DNA of 64,000 nucleotides from the NCBI GenBank assembly GCA_018242255.1, contig JAFECH010000350.1:56215-120214 (forward strand), in the 5' to 3' direction. How positions within the stretch are numbered: the first letter of the stretch is position 1; every line of letters starts with the position of its first letter. The stretch comes from Pseudomonadota bacterium. Its GTDB lineage: Bacteria > Pseudomonadota > Alphaproteobacteria > Rhizobiales > Hyphomicrobiaceae. The position numbers and the translations under genes were made by a program. This document shows, in pieces, positions 8,024 to 16,629 of this stretch. The notes under the pieces are model-generated. The model had not been told where the DNA came from, made no database searches, and saw only the letters and a list, made by a program, of their open reading frames with translations.

Positions 8024-8155
8024 ATGCCTATCGTCTCGCCTATGCTTTTCTCGGGTGCAATCGCCATCTTTGCGGCGGTTGAGCGGTTCCGCTCTTCGCA
8101 GACGCAGCTAGCCATTAAGAATAAGCGTGAAGACTATATTGAGAAAGATTGTTGA
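8024..8155 (+). CDS. Possible 43-aa membrane microprotein
   Basis: The only notable thing in the 7875-8195 gap. From ATG 8024 a frame of 43 codons starts MPIVSPMLFSGAIAIFAAVE, a possible short membrane helix, followed by a charged tail ending KREDYIEKDC. The ribosome-binding site is weak (GGATGTCGGT). It may be chance. The rest of the gap shows no RNA fold or promoter that I can support. Confidence 0.2.
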   Translation: MPIVSPMLFSGAIAIFAAVERFRSSQTQLAIKNKREDYIEKDC

Positions 8156-8195
8156 GCGGCATTTTGACTGAAACAACGGTTCAAGACAGGTCGCC

Positions 8196-8594
8196 ATGGC
8201 TTTTCTGACTGGCTACGTTGTGTTCCTCATCGTTTTCGGACTGATGGATTTCGCTTGGTTGAGCGTCACCGTTCCGAAGCTTTATCTGCCGGTTCTCGGA
8301 GATTCGGCTGCTACGAATATGAGGCTGGTTCCAGCGATCGCTTTTTATCTCTTCTACGCGGTTGGCGCAGTCTTCTTCGGGGCGTTACCGGGACTGTCGT
8401 CGGGTCCACGAACAGCGTTTTTGTGCGGATTGTTTTTTGGCGCCGTTGCGTACGGTACCTATGACCTCACGAACTATGCAACCCTGCGGAATTGGTCGTT
8501 AGCGCTAACCGTCGTCGACATGTCGTGGGGAGCGTTAGCGACCGGTGTCGCGTGTCTGGCTGCATATTTCGCAATGAACCAGTTCTCATCTTAA
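8196..8594 (+). CDS. DUF2177 family membrane protein
   Basis: A 132-residue integral membrane protein with about four hydrophobic segments. Features include an acidic/aromatic first helix (FGLMDFAWLSVTVPKLY) and GTYDLTNYATLRNWSLALTVVDMSWGA, which fits the DUF2177 family (conserved DL[TS]N-x-AT and [VT]D-x-xWG). The function is unknown. Homologues are usually found beside cfa-like and DUF1295 genes in RpoE-ChrR islands, as here. The start follows GACAGGTCGCC. It converges on the DUF1295 gene. Confidence 0.8.
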   Translation: MAFLTGYVVFLIVFGLMDFAWLSVTVPKLYLPVLGDSAATNMRLVPAIAFYLFYAVGAVFFGALPGLSSGPRTAFLCGLFFGAVAYGTYDLTNYATLRNWSLALTVVDMSWGALATGVACLAAYFAMNQFSS

Positions 8595-8644
8595 ACAATT
8601 TAATGCGTGTTCGACGCCTAGCAATCGATCGAGCGAATACGTCG

Positions 8645-9451
8645 TCAAAAACGGCGTCGCGGTGGGCCGGGGAAAAACGCGTTGGTGCGTTCTTGATACC
8701 TGCGGAACTCGTCGCCAGAGCGGGTAAGCATGTGTTGTTCGAGAAGCGGTATCCCAGAAACGTGAACAAGCAGCCAGTACATCACAACGGGAGCCAAGAT
8801 TGCGAGCCACCCCCATGGATACCCGCCACTCAGATCAATGGCGATGATGGGGTAGGCGAGCCAGGTTACCCACTCGAAGAAATAATTTGGATGGCGTGAG
8901 AACTTCCAGAGACCTTGATCGCAAACCCGTCCCTTATTCGCTAGGTTGATACGGAAACGCTTGAGTTGCCAATCAGCCAGTGCTTCGCCGGCGCAGGCAA
9001 ACGTCAGCACGATGGCACCCAGAAGATCCTGAGGATGGAGCCCTTTCGCCGGATTCCAGGCCGCAATCAGAATCGAAAGCGCCAACGGGACGCTTACCCA
9101 CGCTTGTGTTTGAGCGAACCAGAACATTTGGCGCGGCGCGTCCGGTCCCCATTCCCTAATGAGCCGAGCGTATCGCGGGTCGTCTGCTGCGGCTTTCGTT
9201 CTGACAGCGATATGGAGGGCGAGGCGACCGGCCCATAGGCAAACCAATGCCGCGACGAGCACGGAGCGTTCAGTAAACCCGCCACCGACCAAAGCTCCTG
9301 CAAACCCCGTCAGCCCCAGCCCGAGTGTCCAGGTTGTGTCAATCCAGCCGGAGTTGCGCGTATTCCTCCAAATCAGCCATCCGACGGTCATGGCCGTTGA
9401 GAGCGACCCGAGCGCATAAATCAGCGCGAACAGAAACGATAATATGGTCAT
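8645..9451 (-). CDS. DUF1295 / steroid 5-alpha-reductase-like membrane protein
   Basis: A 268-residue membrane protein of about seven helices. The conserved C-terminal signature of the steroid-reductase/isoprenylcysteine-methyltransferase superfamily is present: GLWKFSRHPNYFFEWVTWLA and PLLEQHMLTRSGDEFRRYQ. Family members reduce or methylate lipid-like substrates, and a role in modifying membrane lipids with the neighbouring Cfa is an inference. It is transcribed leftward from a predicted RpoE promoter at 9532-9559, divergent from the FAD oxidoreductase operon. Confidence 0.85.
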   Translation of the reverse strand: MTILSFLFALIYALGSLSTAMTVGWLIWRNTRNSGWIDTTWTLGLGLTGFAGALVGGGFTERSVLVAALVCLWAGRLALHIAVRTKAAADDPRYARLIREWGPDAPRQMFWFAQTQAWVSVPLALSILIAAWNPAKGLHPQDLLGAIVLTFACAGEALADWQLKRFRINLANKGRVCDQGLWKFSRHPNYFFEWVTWLAYPIIAIDLSGGYPWGWLAILAPVVMYWLLVHVSGIPLLEQHMLTRSGDEFRRYQERTNAFFPGPPRRRF

Positions 9452-9531
9452 CGGCTTCCTGCGGGTTCAGCTCAGAACTGGTATCGGGCAAAGTCAATGT
9501 CCGCTGAAAGGATAGGCGCTCGAATGTAATG

Positions 9532-9559
9532 CTTACGCCGTCTGCTCCGGTATGGATCA
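9532..9559 (-). promoter_or_regulatory. Predicted RpoE promoter for the DUF1295 gene
   Basis: On the minus strand TGATCC (9559-9554), 16 bases, CGTAAG (9537-9532). It forms a back-to-back pair with the plus-strand motif at 9568, so both transcripts would be induced together. Confidence 0.65.
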
Positions 9560-9567
9560 TGCCCAGG

Positions 9568-9595
9568 TGATCCAAGATCTGGGAACTCTCGTATT
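9568..9595 (+). promoter_or_regulatory. Predicted RpoE promoter for the FAD oxidoreductase-DUF1365-cfa operon
   Basis: TGATCC (9568-9573), 16 bases, CGTATT (9590-9595). The start of transcription would be near 9602, about 40 bases before the first gene. Confidence 0.65.
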
Positions 9596-9642
9596 TCCGA
9601 TGGGCATAGGGCTGACTGTTGCCAGCTACAGTCGAGAAATAG

Positions 9643-10989
9643 TTGATGTATCACTCTACAGGCGAGCCAGTGCTGAGGATTGCCGTTGTGGGCAGTGGCA
9701 TTTCCGGGTTGTCGGCGGCTTGGCTGCTGAGCCAGAGGCACAATGTAACGCTATACGAACAGGACGAGAGAATTGGTGGGCACTCAAATTCCGTGTCTGT
9801 ACCAAGATCCAGCGAATTCGTTGACACCGGCTTTATCGTCTACAACGAACTGAACTACCCAAATTTGACGGCGCTATTCAAGCATCTCAACGTTCCAACG
9901 CAGCCCGCGGAGATGTCTTTAGCGATTTCTCGTCGAAGCGGCGGCCTTGAGTATTCAGGGACCAACCTCAGTGGCCTGTTTGCGCAGCCGCGCAATATCG
10001 TCAGCCGGCGATTTTGGTCGATGTTGAGCGATCTGCGCAGGTTCTACAAAAATGCTCCGCTCGATCTTCCGATGCTTGCCGCGCGACCCATTACGTTAGG
10101 CCAGTATCTCGTGGAAAACGAGTATGGCGAGCCCTTTCGGGACGACCATCTCTTGCCCATGGCGGGTGCGATCTGGTCGTCACCGCCGCACGCGATCCTA
10201 GATTATCCCGCGGCCACCTTCATTCAATTTTATCACAATCACGGACTGCTGAAATTGACCGATAGGCCCGCCTGGCGCACCGTGACGGGTGGAAGCAGAA
10301 CTTATGTAGGAATGCTGACGTCGTCCTTCCGAAACAGCATCCGTATCGGCACGCCGATCACACAGATCAAATCGAGCGAGCAAGCCGTATTTGTCCGGGA
10401 TGCGACGGGCGGCATCGACAGGTTCGATCACGTGGTCATCGCGACACATGCCGATCAGGCGCTGGGGCTGATCGTGGACGCAACCATCGCGGAGCGCGCC
10501 ACACTAGAAATGTTCCGATACAGCCGAAACCGGGCGGTCTTACATTCTGATGACTCCTTTATGCCGAGGCGGCGCGCTGTGTGGTCAAGCTGGAATTACA
10601 TCGAGGCGGGCGAAGGCGTTTGTGAATTGCCGACGATCAGTTATTGGATGAACCGCCTGCAGAATCTTCGGGCAAAGCAGCAGCTTTTTCTCACGCTTAA
10701 TCCCCGGTCCGAGCCGCGTGATGCTCATTGCGAGATCCATTACGAACATCCGCTATTAAGTGGTGCTGCGATCGCGGCGCAGAAAATGCTGTGGTCTCTG
10801 CAGGGGCAGCGTCGGCTTTGGTTCTGCGGTTCCTACTTTGGCTATGGCTTTCACGAAGATGGCTTGCAGGCTGGACTGGCAGTCGCCGAACAAATCGATC
10901 CCTGTTGCCGTCGGCCCTGGTCTGTTAAAAACGAATCCGGTCGCATCTTCGCTCGTGCTGTATCGAAATCACCCGAGGCAGTGGCATGA
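9643..10989 (+). CDS. FAD-dependent amine-oxidase-type oxidoreductase
   Basis: A 448-residue flavoprotein. The FAD-binding beta-alpha-beta motif is near the N-terminus (VLRIAVVGSGISGLSAAWLL), followed by the phosphate-binding EQDERIGGHSNS. The C-terminal FAD contact is GSYFGYGFHEDGLQAGLAVAE. It belongs to the family that stands next to DUF1365 and cfa-like genes in many proteobacteria. The substrate is not established, but a membrane fatty acid or its cyclopropane or methylated product is a reasonable guess. It overlaps the next gene by four bases and is preceded by a predicted RpoE promoter. Confidence 0.88.
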   Translation: MMYHSTGEPVLRIAVVGSGISGLSAAWLLSQRHNVTLYEQDERIGGHSNSVSVPRSSEFVDTGFIVYNELNYPNLTALFKHLNVPTQPAEMSLAISRRSGGLEYSGTNLSGLFAQPRNIVSRRFWSMLSDLRRFYKNAPLDLPMLAARPITLGQYLVENEYGEPFRDDHLLPMAGAIWSSPPHAILDYPAATFIQFYHNHGLLKLTDRPAWRTVTGGSRTYVGMLTSSFRNSIRIGTPITQIKSSEQAVFVRDATGGIDRFDHVVIATHADQALGLIVDATIAERATLEMFRYSRNRAVLHSDDSFMPRRRAVWSSWNYIEAGEGVCELPTISYWMNRLQNLRAKQQLFLTLNPRSEPRDAHCEIHYEHPLLSGAAIAAQKMLWSLQGQRRLWFCGSYFGYGFHEDGLQAGLAVAEQIDPCCRRPWSVKNESGRIFARAVSKSPEAVA

Positions 10990-11762
10990 CGGTGGGCTCG
11001 GCTATCTATTCAGGCTCTGTCATGCATCGCCGCGTTCGCCCGGTACCGCATCTCTTGCGTTATCGCGTATTCTGGCTTCTCCTCGACCTGCGTGAAATTG
11101 ACCGGATTTCAAAGGCGTTGTGGTTGTTCTCGCGAAACCGCTTCAACGCACTCGGTTTTTACGACCGAGATTACGGCGATGGCGGGCAGACTCCACTTTG
11201 CGCGCAAATCCAACAGCAGCTGCAAAAATCCGACGTTCGAGCCGATGGCAAGATCATGTTGCTGTCGATGCCTCGCATGCTCGGATACGTCTTTAATCCG
11301 CTAAGCCTGTTTTTTTGCTACGACGTCGGCGATCGCCTAAAGGCCATCGTCTATGAAGTTCACAACACGTTCGGCGAACGCCACAGATACGTTATCCCCG
11401 TTGAAGGTGATGGAAAGACGATCGATCAGCGATGTGAAAAGGCCTTTTACGTATCGCCATTTCTCGGGATGGATTTGCGGTATGAGTTCAAAGTCGCGCC
11501 TCCCGGCAAACGAATTAGCGTTGCGATACGCGGCTATGACAGCTCGGGACTCGTAATCGTTACCGCTCTTTCGGGTGCCGCCCGCGCACTCACCGACGGT
11601 GCGTTGCTTTCTTCCCTTATTATGTTTCCGCTTCTAACTTTGAAAGTGATCGCGGCCATACACTGGCACGCGCTTCGGCTCTATCTGAAGGGCCTTAAAG
11701 TCTATGATCATGGCCTTGCGACCGTTGTACCGAATGATATTCCATCCAGGAAATATAAATGA
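10986..11762 (+). CDS. DUF1365 family protein
   Basis: A 258-residue protein with the DUF1365 hallmarks: an N-terminal MHRRVRPVPHLLRYRVFWLL segment, then MPRMLGYVFNPLSLFFCYD, EVHNTFGERHRYVIP and KAFYVSPFLGMD. The function is not known. The strict linkage with the FAD oxidoreductase and Cfa protein, with overlapping codons at both ends, points to one pathway of lipid modification. A hydrophobic stretch near the C-terminus (LLSSLIMFPLLTLKVIAAIH) may touch the membrane. Confidence 0.88.
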   Translation: MTVGSAIYSGSVMHRRVRPVPHLLRYRVFWLLLDLREIDRISKALWLFSRNRFNALGFYDRDYGDGGQTPLCAQIQQQLQKSDVRADGKIMLLSMPRMLGYVFNPLSLFFCYDVGDRLKAIVYEVHNTFGERHRYVIPVEGDGKTIDQRCEKAFYVSPFLGMDLRYEFKVAPPGKRISVAIRGYDSSGLVIVTALSGAARALTDGALLSSLIMFPLLTLKVIAAIHWHALRLYLKGLKVYDHGLATVVPNDIPSRKYK

Positions 11763-12967
11763 ACGATACCGCTGCACGGTTGAGTCTGAGCGATAGTTTG
11801 TCGACGCGCTCGCACATGGCGAGGTTCATTGCCCGGCGCATTCCGGCCATTGACGCGGGCGCTTTGCGGCTTTCTCTTCCAAATGGCGGGGAGATTATCC
11901 GGCGCGGCGAGGCTCCGGGCCCGGAGGCAGTCATCAAGGTCTGCTCCTGGCGTGGACTCCTGAGAGTGCTGTTCGATGGCGAGCATGGGTTTGCCGATGC
12001 CTATCTCGCAGATGAGTGGTCGACCCCAGACTTGAGAGCGGTACTGACTTGGGCAATGCTTAATGAAGACGCGCTTGGGCGCGCTGGCGCGAGTTCATGG
12101 TTCACGCGCCTGCAAAATAGGGTCAGTCATCTTCGGCGCAACAACACGAGAAGGGGTAGTCGCCGCAATATTGCTGCTCACTATGACCTGGGAAATCCGT
12201 TCTATCAGTCTTGGCTCGACGCCGGCATGAATTACTCGTCAGCCATGTACGGGCGTGAAGACACATTAGAGACCGCCCAGACGCGCAAGATCGAAAGCAT
12301 CATCGAACTGCTGGGTCTGCAAGGCGGTGAGCAGGTTCTTGAAATTGGCTGCGGTTGGGGAGCGCTTGCCGAGCGTATCGTTGACAAAGGCTGCGATATC
12401 ACCGGGCTAACCCTATCTCTCGAACAGCTTGCGTACGCCCGGGATCGATTAAGGGATGTCGGAAACGGGGCTACAAACATAAGGCTTCAGGACTATCGCG
12501 ATGTCGTCGGATGCTATGATCGCGTCGTCTCGATTGAGATGATCGAAGCGGTAGGCGAGCGGTTCTGGCCGGCTTATTTTGCAAAAATCCGGGGTGTTCT
12601 CAAGGAAGGCGGCATAGCCGTTTTGCAAGCTATTACCATCGATGAAGGACGTTTCAGCAATTACCGCAGAAATCCGGACTTCATTCAGCGCTATATCTTT
12701 CCGGGAGGCATGCTGCCGACGCGATCGCTTCTTGTCGAATTAGCTGCGTCAGCCGGACTGAGACTCGTGCACGAAGAGGCCTTTGGAATGAGTTATGCGC
12801 GGACGCTGGCTGAGTGGCGGGCGCGATTTTTGTCTAAGTGGCCGCGGATTGAAGGCATGGGTTTTGATCAACGGTTCAAGCGCATGTGGGAATATTATCT
12901 TGCTTACTGCGAGGTCGGGTTTCACGTTGGTTCCGTTGATGTAAGGCTCTTTAAATTTGTTCGATGA
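11759..12967 (+). CDS. cfa: Cyclopropane-fatty-acid-synthase-like methyltransferase
   Basis: A 402-residue SAM-dependent methyltransferase of the CFAS family. The SAM site is VLEIGCGWGALAERI. Other family marks are AAHYDLGNPFYQSWLD, MNYSSAMYG and SIEMIEAVGERFWPAYF. It would add a methylene or methyl group to unsaturated acyl chains of membrane phospholipids. In Rhodobacter, RpoE-controlled relatives belong to a route making methylated and furan-containing fatty acids; whether this copy does so is inference. It is the last gene of the operon and is probably ended by the weak hairpin at 13031-13057. Confidence 0.88.
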   Translation: MNDTAARLSLSDSLSTRSHMARFIARRIPAIDAGALRLSLPNGGEIIRRGEAPGPEAVIKVCSWRGLLRVLFDGEHGFADAYLADEWSTPDLRAVLTWAMLNEDALGRAGASSWFTRLQNRVSHLRRNNTRRGSRRNIAAHYDLGNPFYQSWLDAGMNYSSAMYGREDTLETAQTRKIESIIELLGLQGGEQVLEIGCGWGALAERIVDKGCDITGLTLSLEQLAYARDRLRDVGNGATNIRLQDYRDVVGCYDRVVSIEMIEAVGERFWPAYFAKIRGVLKEGGIAVLQAITIDEGRFSNYRRNPDFIQRYIFPGGMLPTRSLLVELAASAGLRLVHEEAFGMSYARTLAEWRARFLSKWPRIEGMGFDQRFKRMWEYYLAYCEVGFHVGSVDVRLFKFVR

Positions 12968-13030
12968 CAAAAAGGGGTGTGCCGGCGGCGTTCGTTAGGC
13001 CGGTGATCGCTTGAGGCTTTCTCGGCATTT

Positions 13031-13057
13031 CGACGCGGTTTCGTCGGCTTTTATTTT
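13031..13057 (+). terminator. Possible terminator after cfa
   Basis: A CGACG/CGTCG stem with a six-base loop is followed by GCTTTTATTTT. The stem is short, so the call is modest. Confidence 0.35.
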
Positions 13058-13135
13058 GGAGCGTGTGCAGTCTATCCGCGCATAAGAAGTGCGGCTGGGT
13101 CTCGAAAATCAGGTGGCCGAGTAAAGGAATTTTAT

Positions 13136-13597
13136 TTGAGCAACTGGATAAGCCTGCTTCCATTTCTGGCGGTTGTCGGAGCGACTGCGGTTAGCGGCGC
13201 TATTTTCATGCCGGGTAGCTGGTACGCTTCGCTTCGCAAACCTAGCTGGACTCCGCCAGACTGGTTGTTCGGTCCGGCGTGGACGGTGCTTTATATCATG
13301 ATCGCGGTAGCCGGTTGGCTCGTTTGGAGGGCCGACGGCTTTGGAATCGCCCTCGCGGTGTGGGGCGCCAATGTCATCTTTAACGCTGGCTGGTCGTGGT
13401 TGATGTTCGGTCGTCATCGCATTGGGCTGGCGTTCCTGGATGCCATCGCGATGCTGATAACGATCGTCGTATTCGTCGCTGTCGCAAAAGAGTCCAGTCC
13501 GGGGGCGGCGCTGTTGTTCATTCCGTATCTAGGGTGGGTCGTGTTCGCGGCGGCTCTAAATTTTGCGATTTTGCAACTGAATGGCTCCGATGCTTAG
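13136..13597 (+). CDS. tspO: TspO/MBR family tryptophan-rich sensory protein
   Basis: A 153-residue, five-helix membrane protein. The family's tryptophan-rich marks are RKPSWTPPDWLFGPAWTVLY and NVIFNAGWSWLMFG. TspO binds porphyrins. In Rhodobacter it influences export of tetrapyrrole intermediates and PGC expression with oxygen, which suits this location. I chose the TTG start at 13136, with AAGGA 8 bases upstream, because the first in-frame ATG would remove helix 1. A nearby TGATCG is not a good RpoE promoter. Confidence 0.9.
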   Translation: MSNWISLLPFLAVVGATAVSGAIFMPGSWYASLRKPSWTPPDWLFGPAWTVLYIMIAVAGWLVWRADGFGIALAVWGANVIFNAGWSWLMFGRHRIGLAFLDAIAMLITIVVFVAVAKESSPGAALLFIPYLGWVVFAAALNFAILQLNGSDA

Positions 13598-13678
13598 ACT
13601 TGTCGCGACGGATTGGTCAGCCGGTCGCCGTGACGCCGAAGGTTTTTGAGTGCAGTTTTCCGCGATGTGGTGCTCCCA

Positions 13679-14611
13679 ATGCGGAGGAAATCACTGGTGC
13701 TTGGTATTTTGTCCGCAGGCATTCTCACTGGCCTCGCCATAGGTGCGTGCTTGTGGACACCTGATAGATCTCGAATAACCCTGGAGCCGAAGTATCTTAA
13801 TTCGCCGAATGACTATTTGGATGTCGAAGGAATCAGGCTTCATCTCCGCGACAGCGGCCCGCGGAATGCACCGTCCGTTATCCTCCTGCACGGGTTTGGC
13901 TCGAGCCTTCATACTTGGGAAGACTGGGCACGCTCGTTATCGGATGAGTATCGGGTGGTTCGATATGATCTTCCCGGCTTTGGCCTAACGGGGCCAGACC
14001 CAAAAGGCGATTATACCGACGAACGCGGCATGGAGATTCTAGCCGCGCTGATGGACAGACTTTCAATTCGAAGGGCAAGCCTCGTCGGAAATTCGATTGG
14101 AGGACGGCTAGCTTGGCACTTTGCTGCTCGATATCCGGGCCGGGTTGACAAATTGGTGCTTATTTCTCCGGACGGCTTCGCCAGCCCAGGATACGAATAC
14201 GGGAAAGCACCCGCGGTGCCTTTGTTCGTCAGAATGATGAAGTATGTGCTGCCTCGCTCTTTCGTTAAGGCGAATCTGGCTCCGGCATATGCCGATCCGC
14301 GTCGATTGTCTGACACGACGGTGGATCGCTATTATGATTTGATGTTGGCGCCCGGCGTACGTGGCGCCATGATAGCCAGGTTGGAACAAACCAAGTTGGA
14401 GCCGCCGGAACCCATTCTTAAATCTATAGAAGCTTCGACCCTCGTGGTGTGGGGACAGCAGGATAAACTGATCCCCATCACGAACGCAGGCGATTACATG
14501 CATGCGCTGCCACATGCGAAGTTCGTCAGCCTGCCCAATCTTGGCCACGTGCCGCAAGAGGAAGATCCGGCTTCGTCACTGATACCCGTCCGCGCATTTC
14601 TCGATAAATAG
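13679..14611 (+). CDS. Membrane-anchored alpha/beta hydrolase
   Basis: A 310-residue alpha/beta-fold hydrolase with an N-terminal hydrophobic anchor or signal (MRRKSLVLGILSAG...). The oxyanion segment is LLHGFGSSLHTWEDW and the nucleophile elbow is LVGNSIGGRLAW (Ser in G-N-S-I-G). The late acid is probably the Asp in VVWGQQDKLIP, and the histidine lies in LGHVPQEEDP. The substrate is unknown; a lipid ester would fit the neighbourhood. An upstream TTG (13646) is an alternative start, but its Shine-Dalgarno is too close. Confidence 0.8.
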   Translation: MRRKSLVLGILSAGILTGLAIGACLWTPDRSRITLEPKYLNSPNDYLDVEGIRLHLRDSGPRNAPSVILLHGFGSSLHTWEDWARSLSDEYRVVRYDLPGFGLTGPDPKGDYTDERGMEILAALMDRLSIRRASLVGNSIGGRLAWHFAARYPGRVDKLVLISPDGFASPGYEYGKAPAVPLFVRMMKYVLPRSFVKANLAPAYADPRRLSDTTVDRYYDLMLAPGVRGAMIARLEQTKLEPPEPILKSIEASTLVVWGQQDKLIPITNAGDYMHALPHAKFVSLPNLGHVPQEEDPASSLIPVRAFLDK

Positions 14612-14726
14612 CCCGACGCGCGTCTGTGGCCGGCAGGTATGGGGAATTCAGGTCGCATGGATGAACCGGGCAACGCAATTTCGCGTATCCGTTGAAGCAC
14701 CACTGGATCGACGAACGCGATGCCCC

Positions 14727-14891
14727 ATGGACGAAAAAGAGAAACTATTCCTAGCCGTGCGGCGGCGCGTCCGTGAGCGGATCAAACAACGTGATGATGC
14801 TGCTCGTCTGTTGGCAAAAGCGGCTGCTGCACTCGGAACCGGTAAAAGGAGGCGGCGCCGTCCGAAATCGAAGCCGGACAATGATGAGTGA
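14727..14891 (+). CDS. Possible 54-aa basic protein of unknown function
   Basis: A short frame starting MDEKEKLFLAVRRRVRERIK, helical and highly basic, ending with a KRRRRRPKSKP tail. The ribosome-binding site is poor and I recognise no family. The frame can be extended to ATG 14661. It could be a chance frame in GC-rich DNA. Confidence 0.3.
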   Translation: MDEKEKLFLAVRRRVRERIKQRDDAARLLAKAAAALGTGKRRRRRPKSKPDNDE

Positions 14892-14960
14892 TGAACATGT
14901 TGTCGGCCGACCGGAATGCAAAATCCGTTGTCATATCGGCCGAGGTACGAGAGTTGCGAT

Positions 14961-15395
14961 TTAGCGACTTGAAAGTGCGATATCCCTTAGGACGCGCGTT
15001 TCGAGCATGACCTCGTCGAGCCGGCGCTTTAAAATATCGCCAATACTTACGATGCCGACGATTTTCTCGCCTTCCTTCACGGGAACATGCCGGATTCGTC
15101 GCTCCGTCATAACTCTCGCGACCTCTGAAATTCTATCTTCGGTTCCGCAGGTGACGACTTCACGGGTCATGATGTCCGACGCGAGTAGCTCTCCAATTCT
15201 AGGGCCATGCATGGCAACTCCGTGGGAGATATCCCGCTCCGAGATAATGCCATCGAGCGTGGCGCCATTTGCGCTCACTACGAGCGCGCCGACCTTTTCT
15301 TGCAACAAGCGCCGAGCGACGTCGTAAACAGTATCGCTGGGCCGCACCGTCATCACCTCGGCGCCTTTCACCTCCAAAATATTCGACACTTTCAT
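14961..15395 (-). CDS. Two-CBS-domain protein
   Basis: A 144-residue cytoplasmic protein made only of a CBS pair: first repeat VMTVRPSDTVYDVARRLLQE...GIISERDISHG, second SDIMTREVVTCGTEDRISEVARVM...IVGIVSIGDILKRR. Such stand-alone proteins bind adenine nucleotides and regulate partners; the partner is unknown. ATG 15395 has GGAGAAACGACT in front; a longer frame from 15479 has no support. Confidence 0.9.
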   Translation of the reverse strand: MKVSNILEVKGAEVMTVRPSDTVYDVARRLLQEKVGALVVSANGATLDGIISERDISHGVAMHGPRIGELLASDIMTREVVTCGTEDRISEVARVMTERRIRHVPVKEGEKIVGIVSIGDILKRRLDEVMLETRVLRDIALSSR

Positions 15396-15594
15396 AGTCG
15401 TTTCTCCGGATTTGCCTCGGATCAGTTTGCCGCGGCAGTGGGAAAGGACATTGGGAACCTCATTGTTCAGCAACGTCAAGTGGTCGCGACATTGTTTTTG
15501 GACAATTATATTTACAGTCGAAGGCTCACGGTGGCCGTCGCTGTTGCCGCATTCGGCATGTTTCTGCGCACCGCATCAAAAATGCGAGGGACAA

Positions 15595-16629
15595 TCAGAA
15601 CACCGAATGATCGCCGCGTTCGACGCATGCCTCGCCGTTGATCACGCGTTCGTAGAAATCGAACAACGTTTCGGTGCCGAACGACGGAGTGGCGGCAGCG
15701 TCGTAGCGTCCCGTTTCGGGATCAAGCACGAGCATCGATTCCTTGGCGTAGTAGCACCCGATGCGAGCCAGTTCTGCCTTATCGGCTAACGGCGGGACGA
15801 ATGAGCCGATCGCGGTTAGCGCCCGAGCTACGCTGTCCATAAAGAAAAAGGGTACGTGGCGGAACCTCGGCTCGCGCCCCAACAGAGCAAACAGTCGTTC
15901 GCCCTGCTGTTTCGGCGTGATGGCTTCTCCGGGCCCGCCGATCGGCAATATGCGATTGTGCTTGCTGGTGTCATCGACGCAGTCGACAAGAAATTGGCCA
16001 AGATCGTCGTCGCTGATGGGTTTGCATGCGGTCGACGTCCCATCGCCGAACAAGAGGAAGGGCTTTCCTTTCATCACGCGATCGATCTGGCCGGAGAGCG
16101 ACTTAAAGAACGCCGTGGGTCTGACGATTGAATACGTCATTCCAGATTCGATAAGCACTTTTTCAAACGCGAGCTTGGCCTGCTGGAACGCCAAAAGCGG
16201 TTTTTGAACGCATATTGCCGACAGCAGAATCATCTGCCGAACTCCGGCCCGCTTCGCGATCGCCAATGCATTCATGTGTGCGTTATGATCGATGGCCCAG
16301 GCATCTCTCGGAACTCCGGTCCTAGAGGCAAGGCAGGAGATCAATATATCAAAACGCTCGTCGCAAAATCCGTCGCGTTCCAGCGATGCCGGATTGGTCA
16401 CATCGCCCAATCGCAAAGTTGCGCCTTCGAGGATTTTCTCGCTGTCGCCTGCCGTCGAAGCGCTGATGATGCATGCGCGCCGGCGAACAAAGCATACGAC
16501 TTCAACATTGCGGCGCAGCAACGCGCGCACAGTCGCACGGCCGATCGTGCCCGTTGCGCCGAGAACCAAGACGCGCCGTGACGGAGAGCGATTTGCTGTT
16601 GGCGACGTGTGCGAACTATCAATCATCAT
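15595..16629 (-). CDS. bciA: Divinyl (proto)chlorophyllide 8-vinyl-reductase, BciA type
   Basis: A 344-residue NADPH-dependent SDR-type reductase that converts the 8-vinyl group of (bacterio)chlorophyll precursors to ethyl. The Rossmann motif RVLVLGATGTIGRATVRALL is near residue 20, followed by LISCLASRTGVPRDAWAIDH, SIVRPTAFFKSLSGQID and GKPFLLFGDGTSTACKPISD. All are typical of plant and bacterial BciA. The length matches the family, which runs around 330-400 aa. It stands alone, outside the bch operons, and I see no perfect PpsR box before it. The flavin/Fe-S alternative BciB is not in the window. Confidence 0.9.
   Translation of the reverse strand: MMIDSSHTSPTANRSPSRRVLVLGATGTIGRATVRALLRRNVEVVCFVRRRACIISASTAGDSEKILEGATLRLGDVTNPASLERDGFCDERFDILISCLASRTGVPRDAWAIDHNAHMNALAIAKRAGVRQMILLSAICVQKPLLAFQQAKLAFEKVLIESGMTYSIVRPTAFFKSLSGQIDRVMKGKPFLLFGDGTSTACKPISDDDLGQFLVDCVDDTSKHNRILPIGGPGEAITPKQQGERLFALLGREPRFRHVPFFFMDSVARALTAIGSFVPPLADKAELARIGCYYAKESMLVLDPETGRYDAAATPSFGTETLFDFYERVINGEACVERGDHSVF

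Noticed and set aside
13010-13045. TGATCG-N16-CATTTC as a fifth RpoE promoter, before tspO
   Set aside because: The -10 lacks CGTA and the -35 differs at its last base; two of the defining features fail.
15395-15425. TGATCC before the CBS gene (minus strand) as an RpoE promoter
   Set aside because: The base group 16 positions on is AACGAC, and transcription would begin at the start codon.
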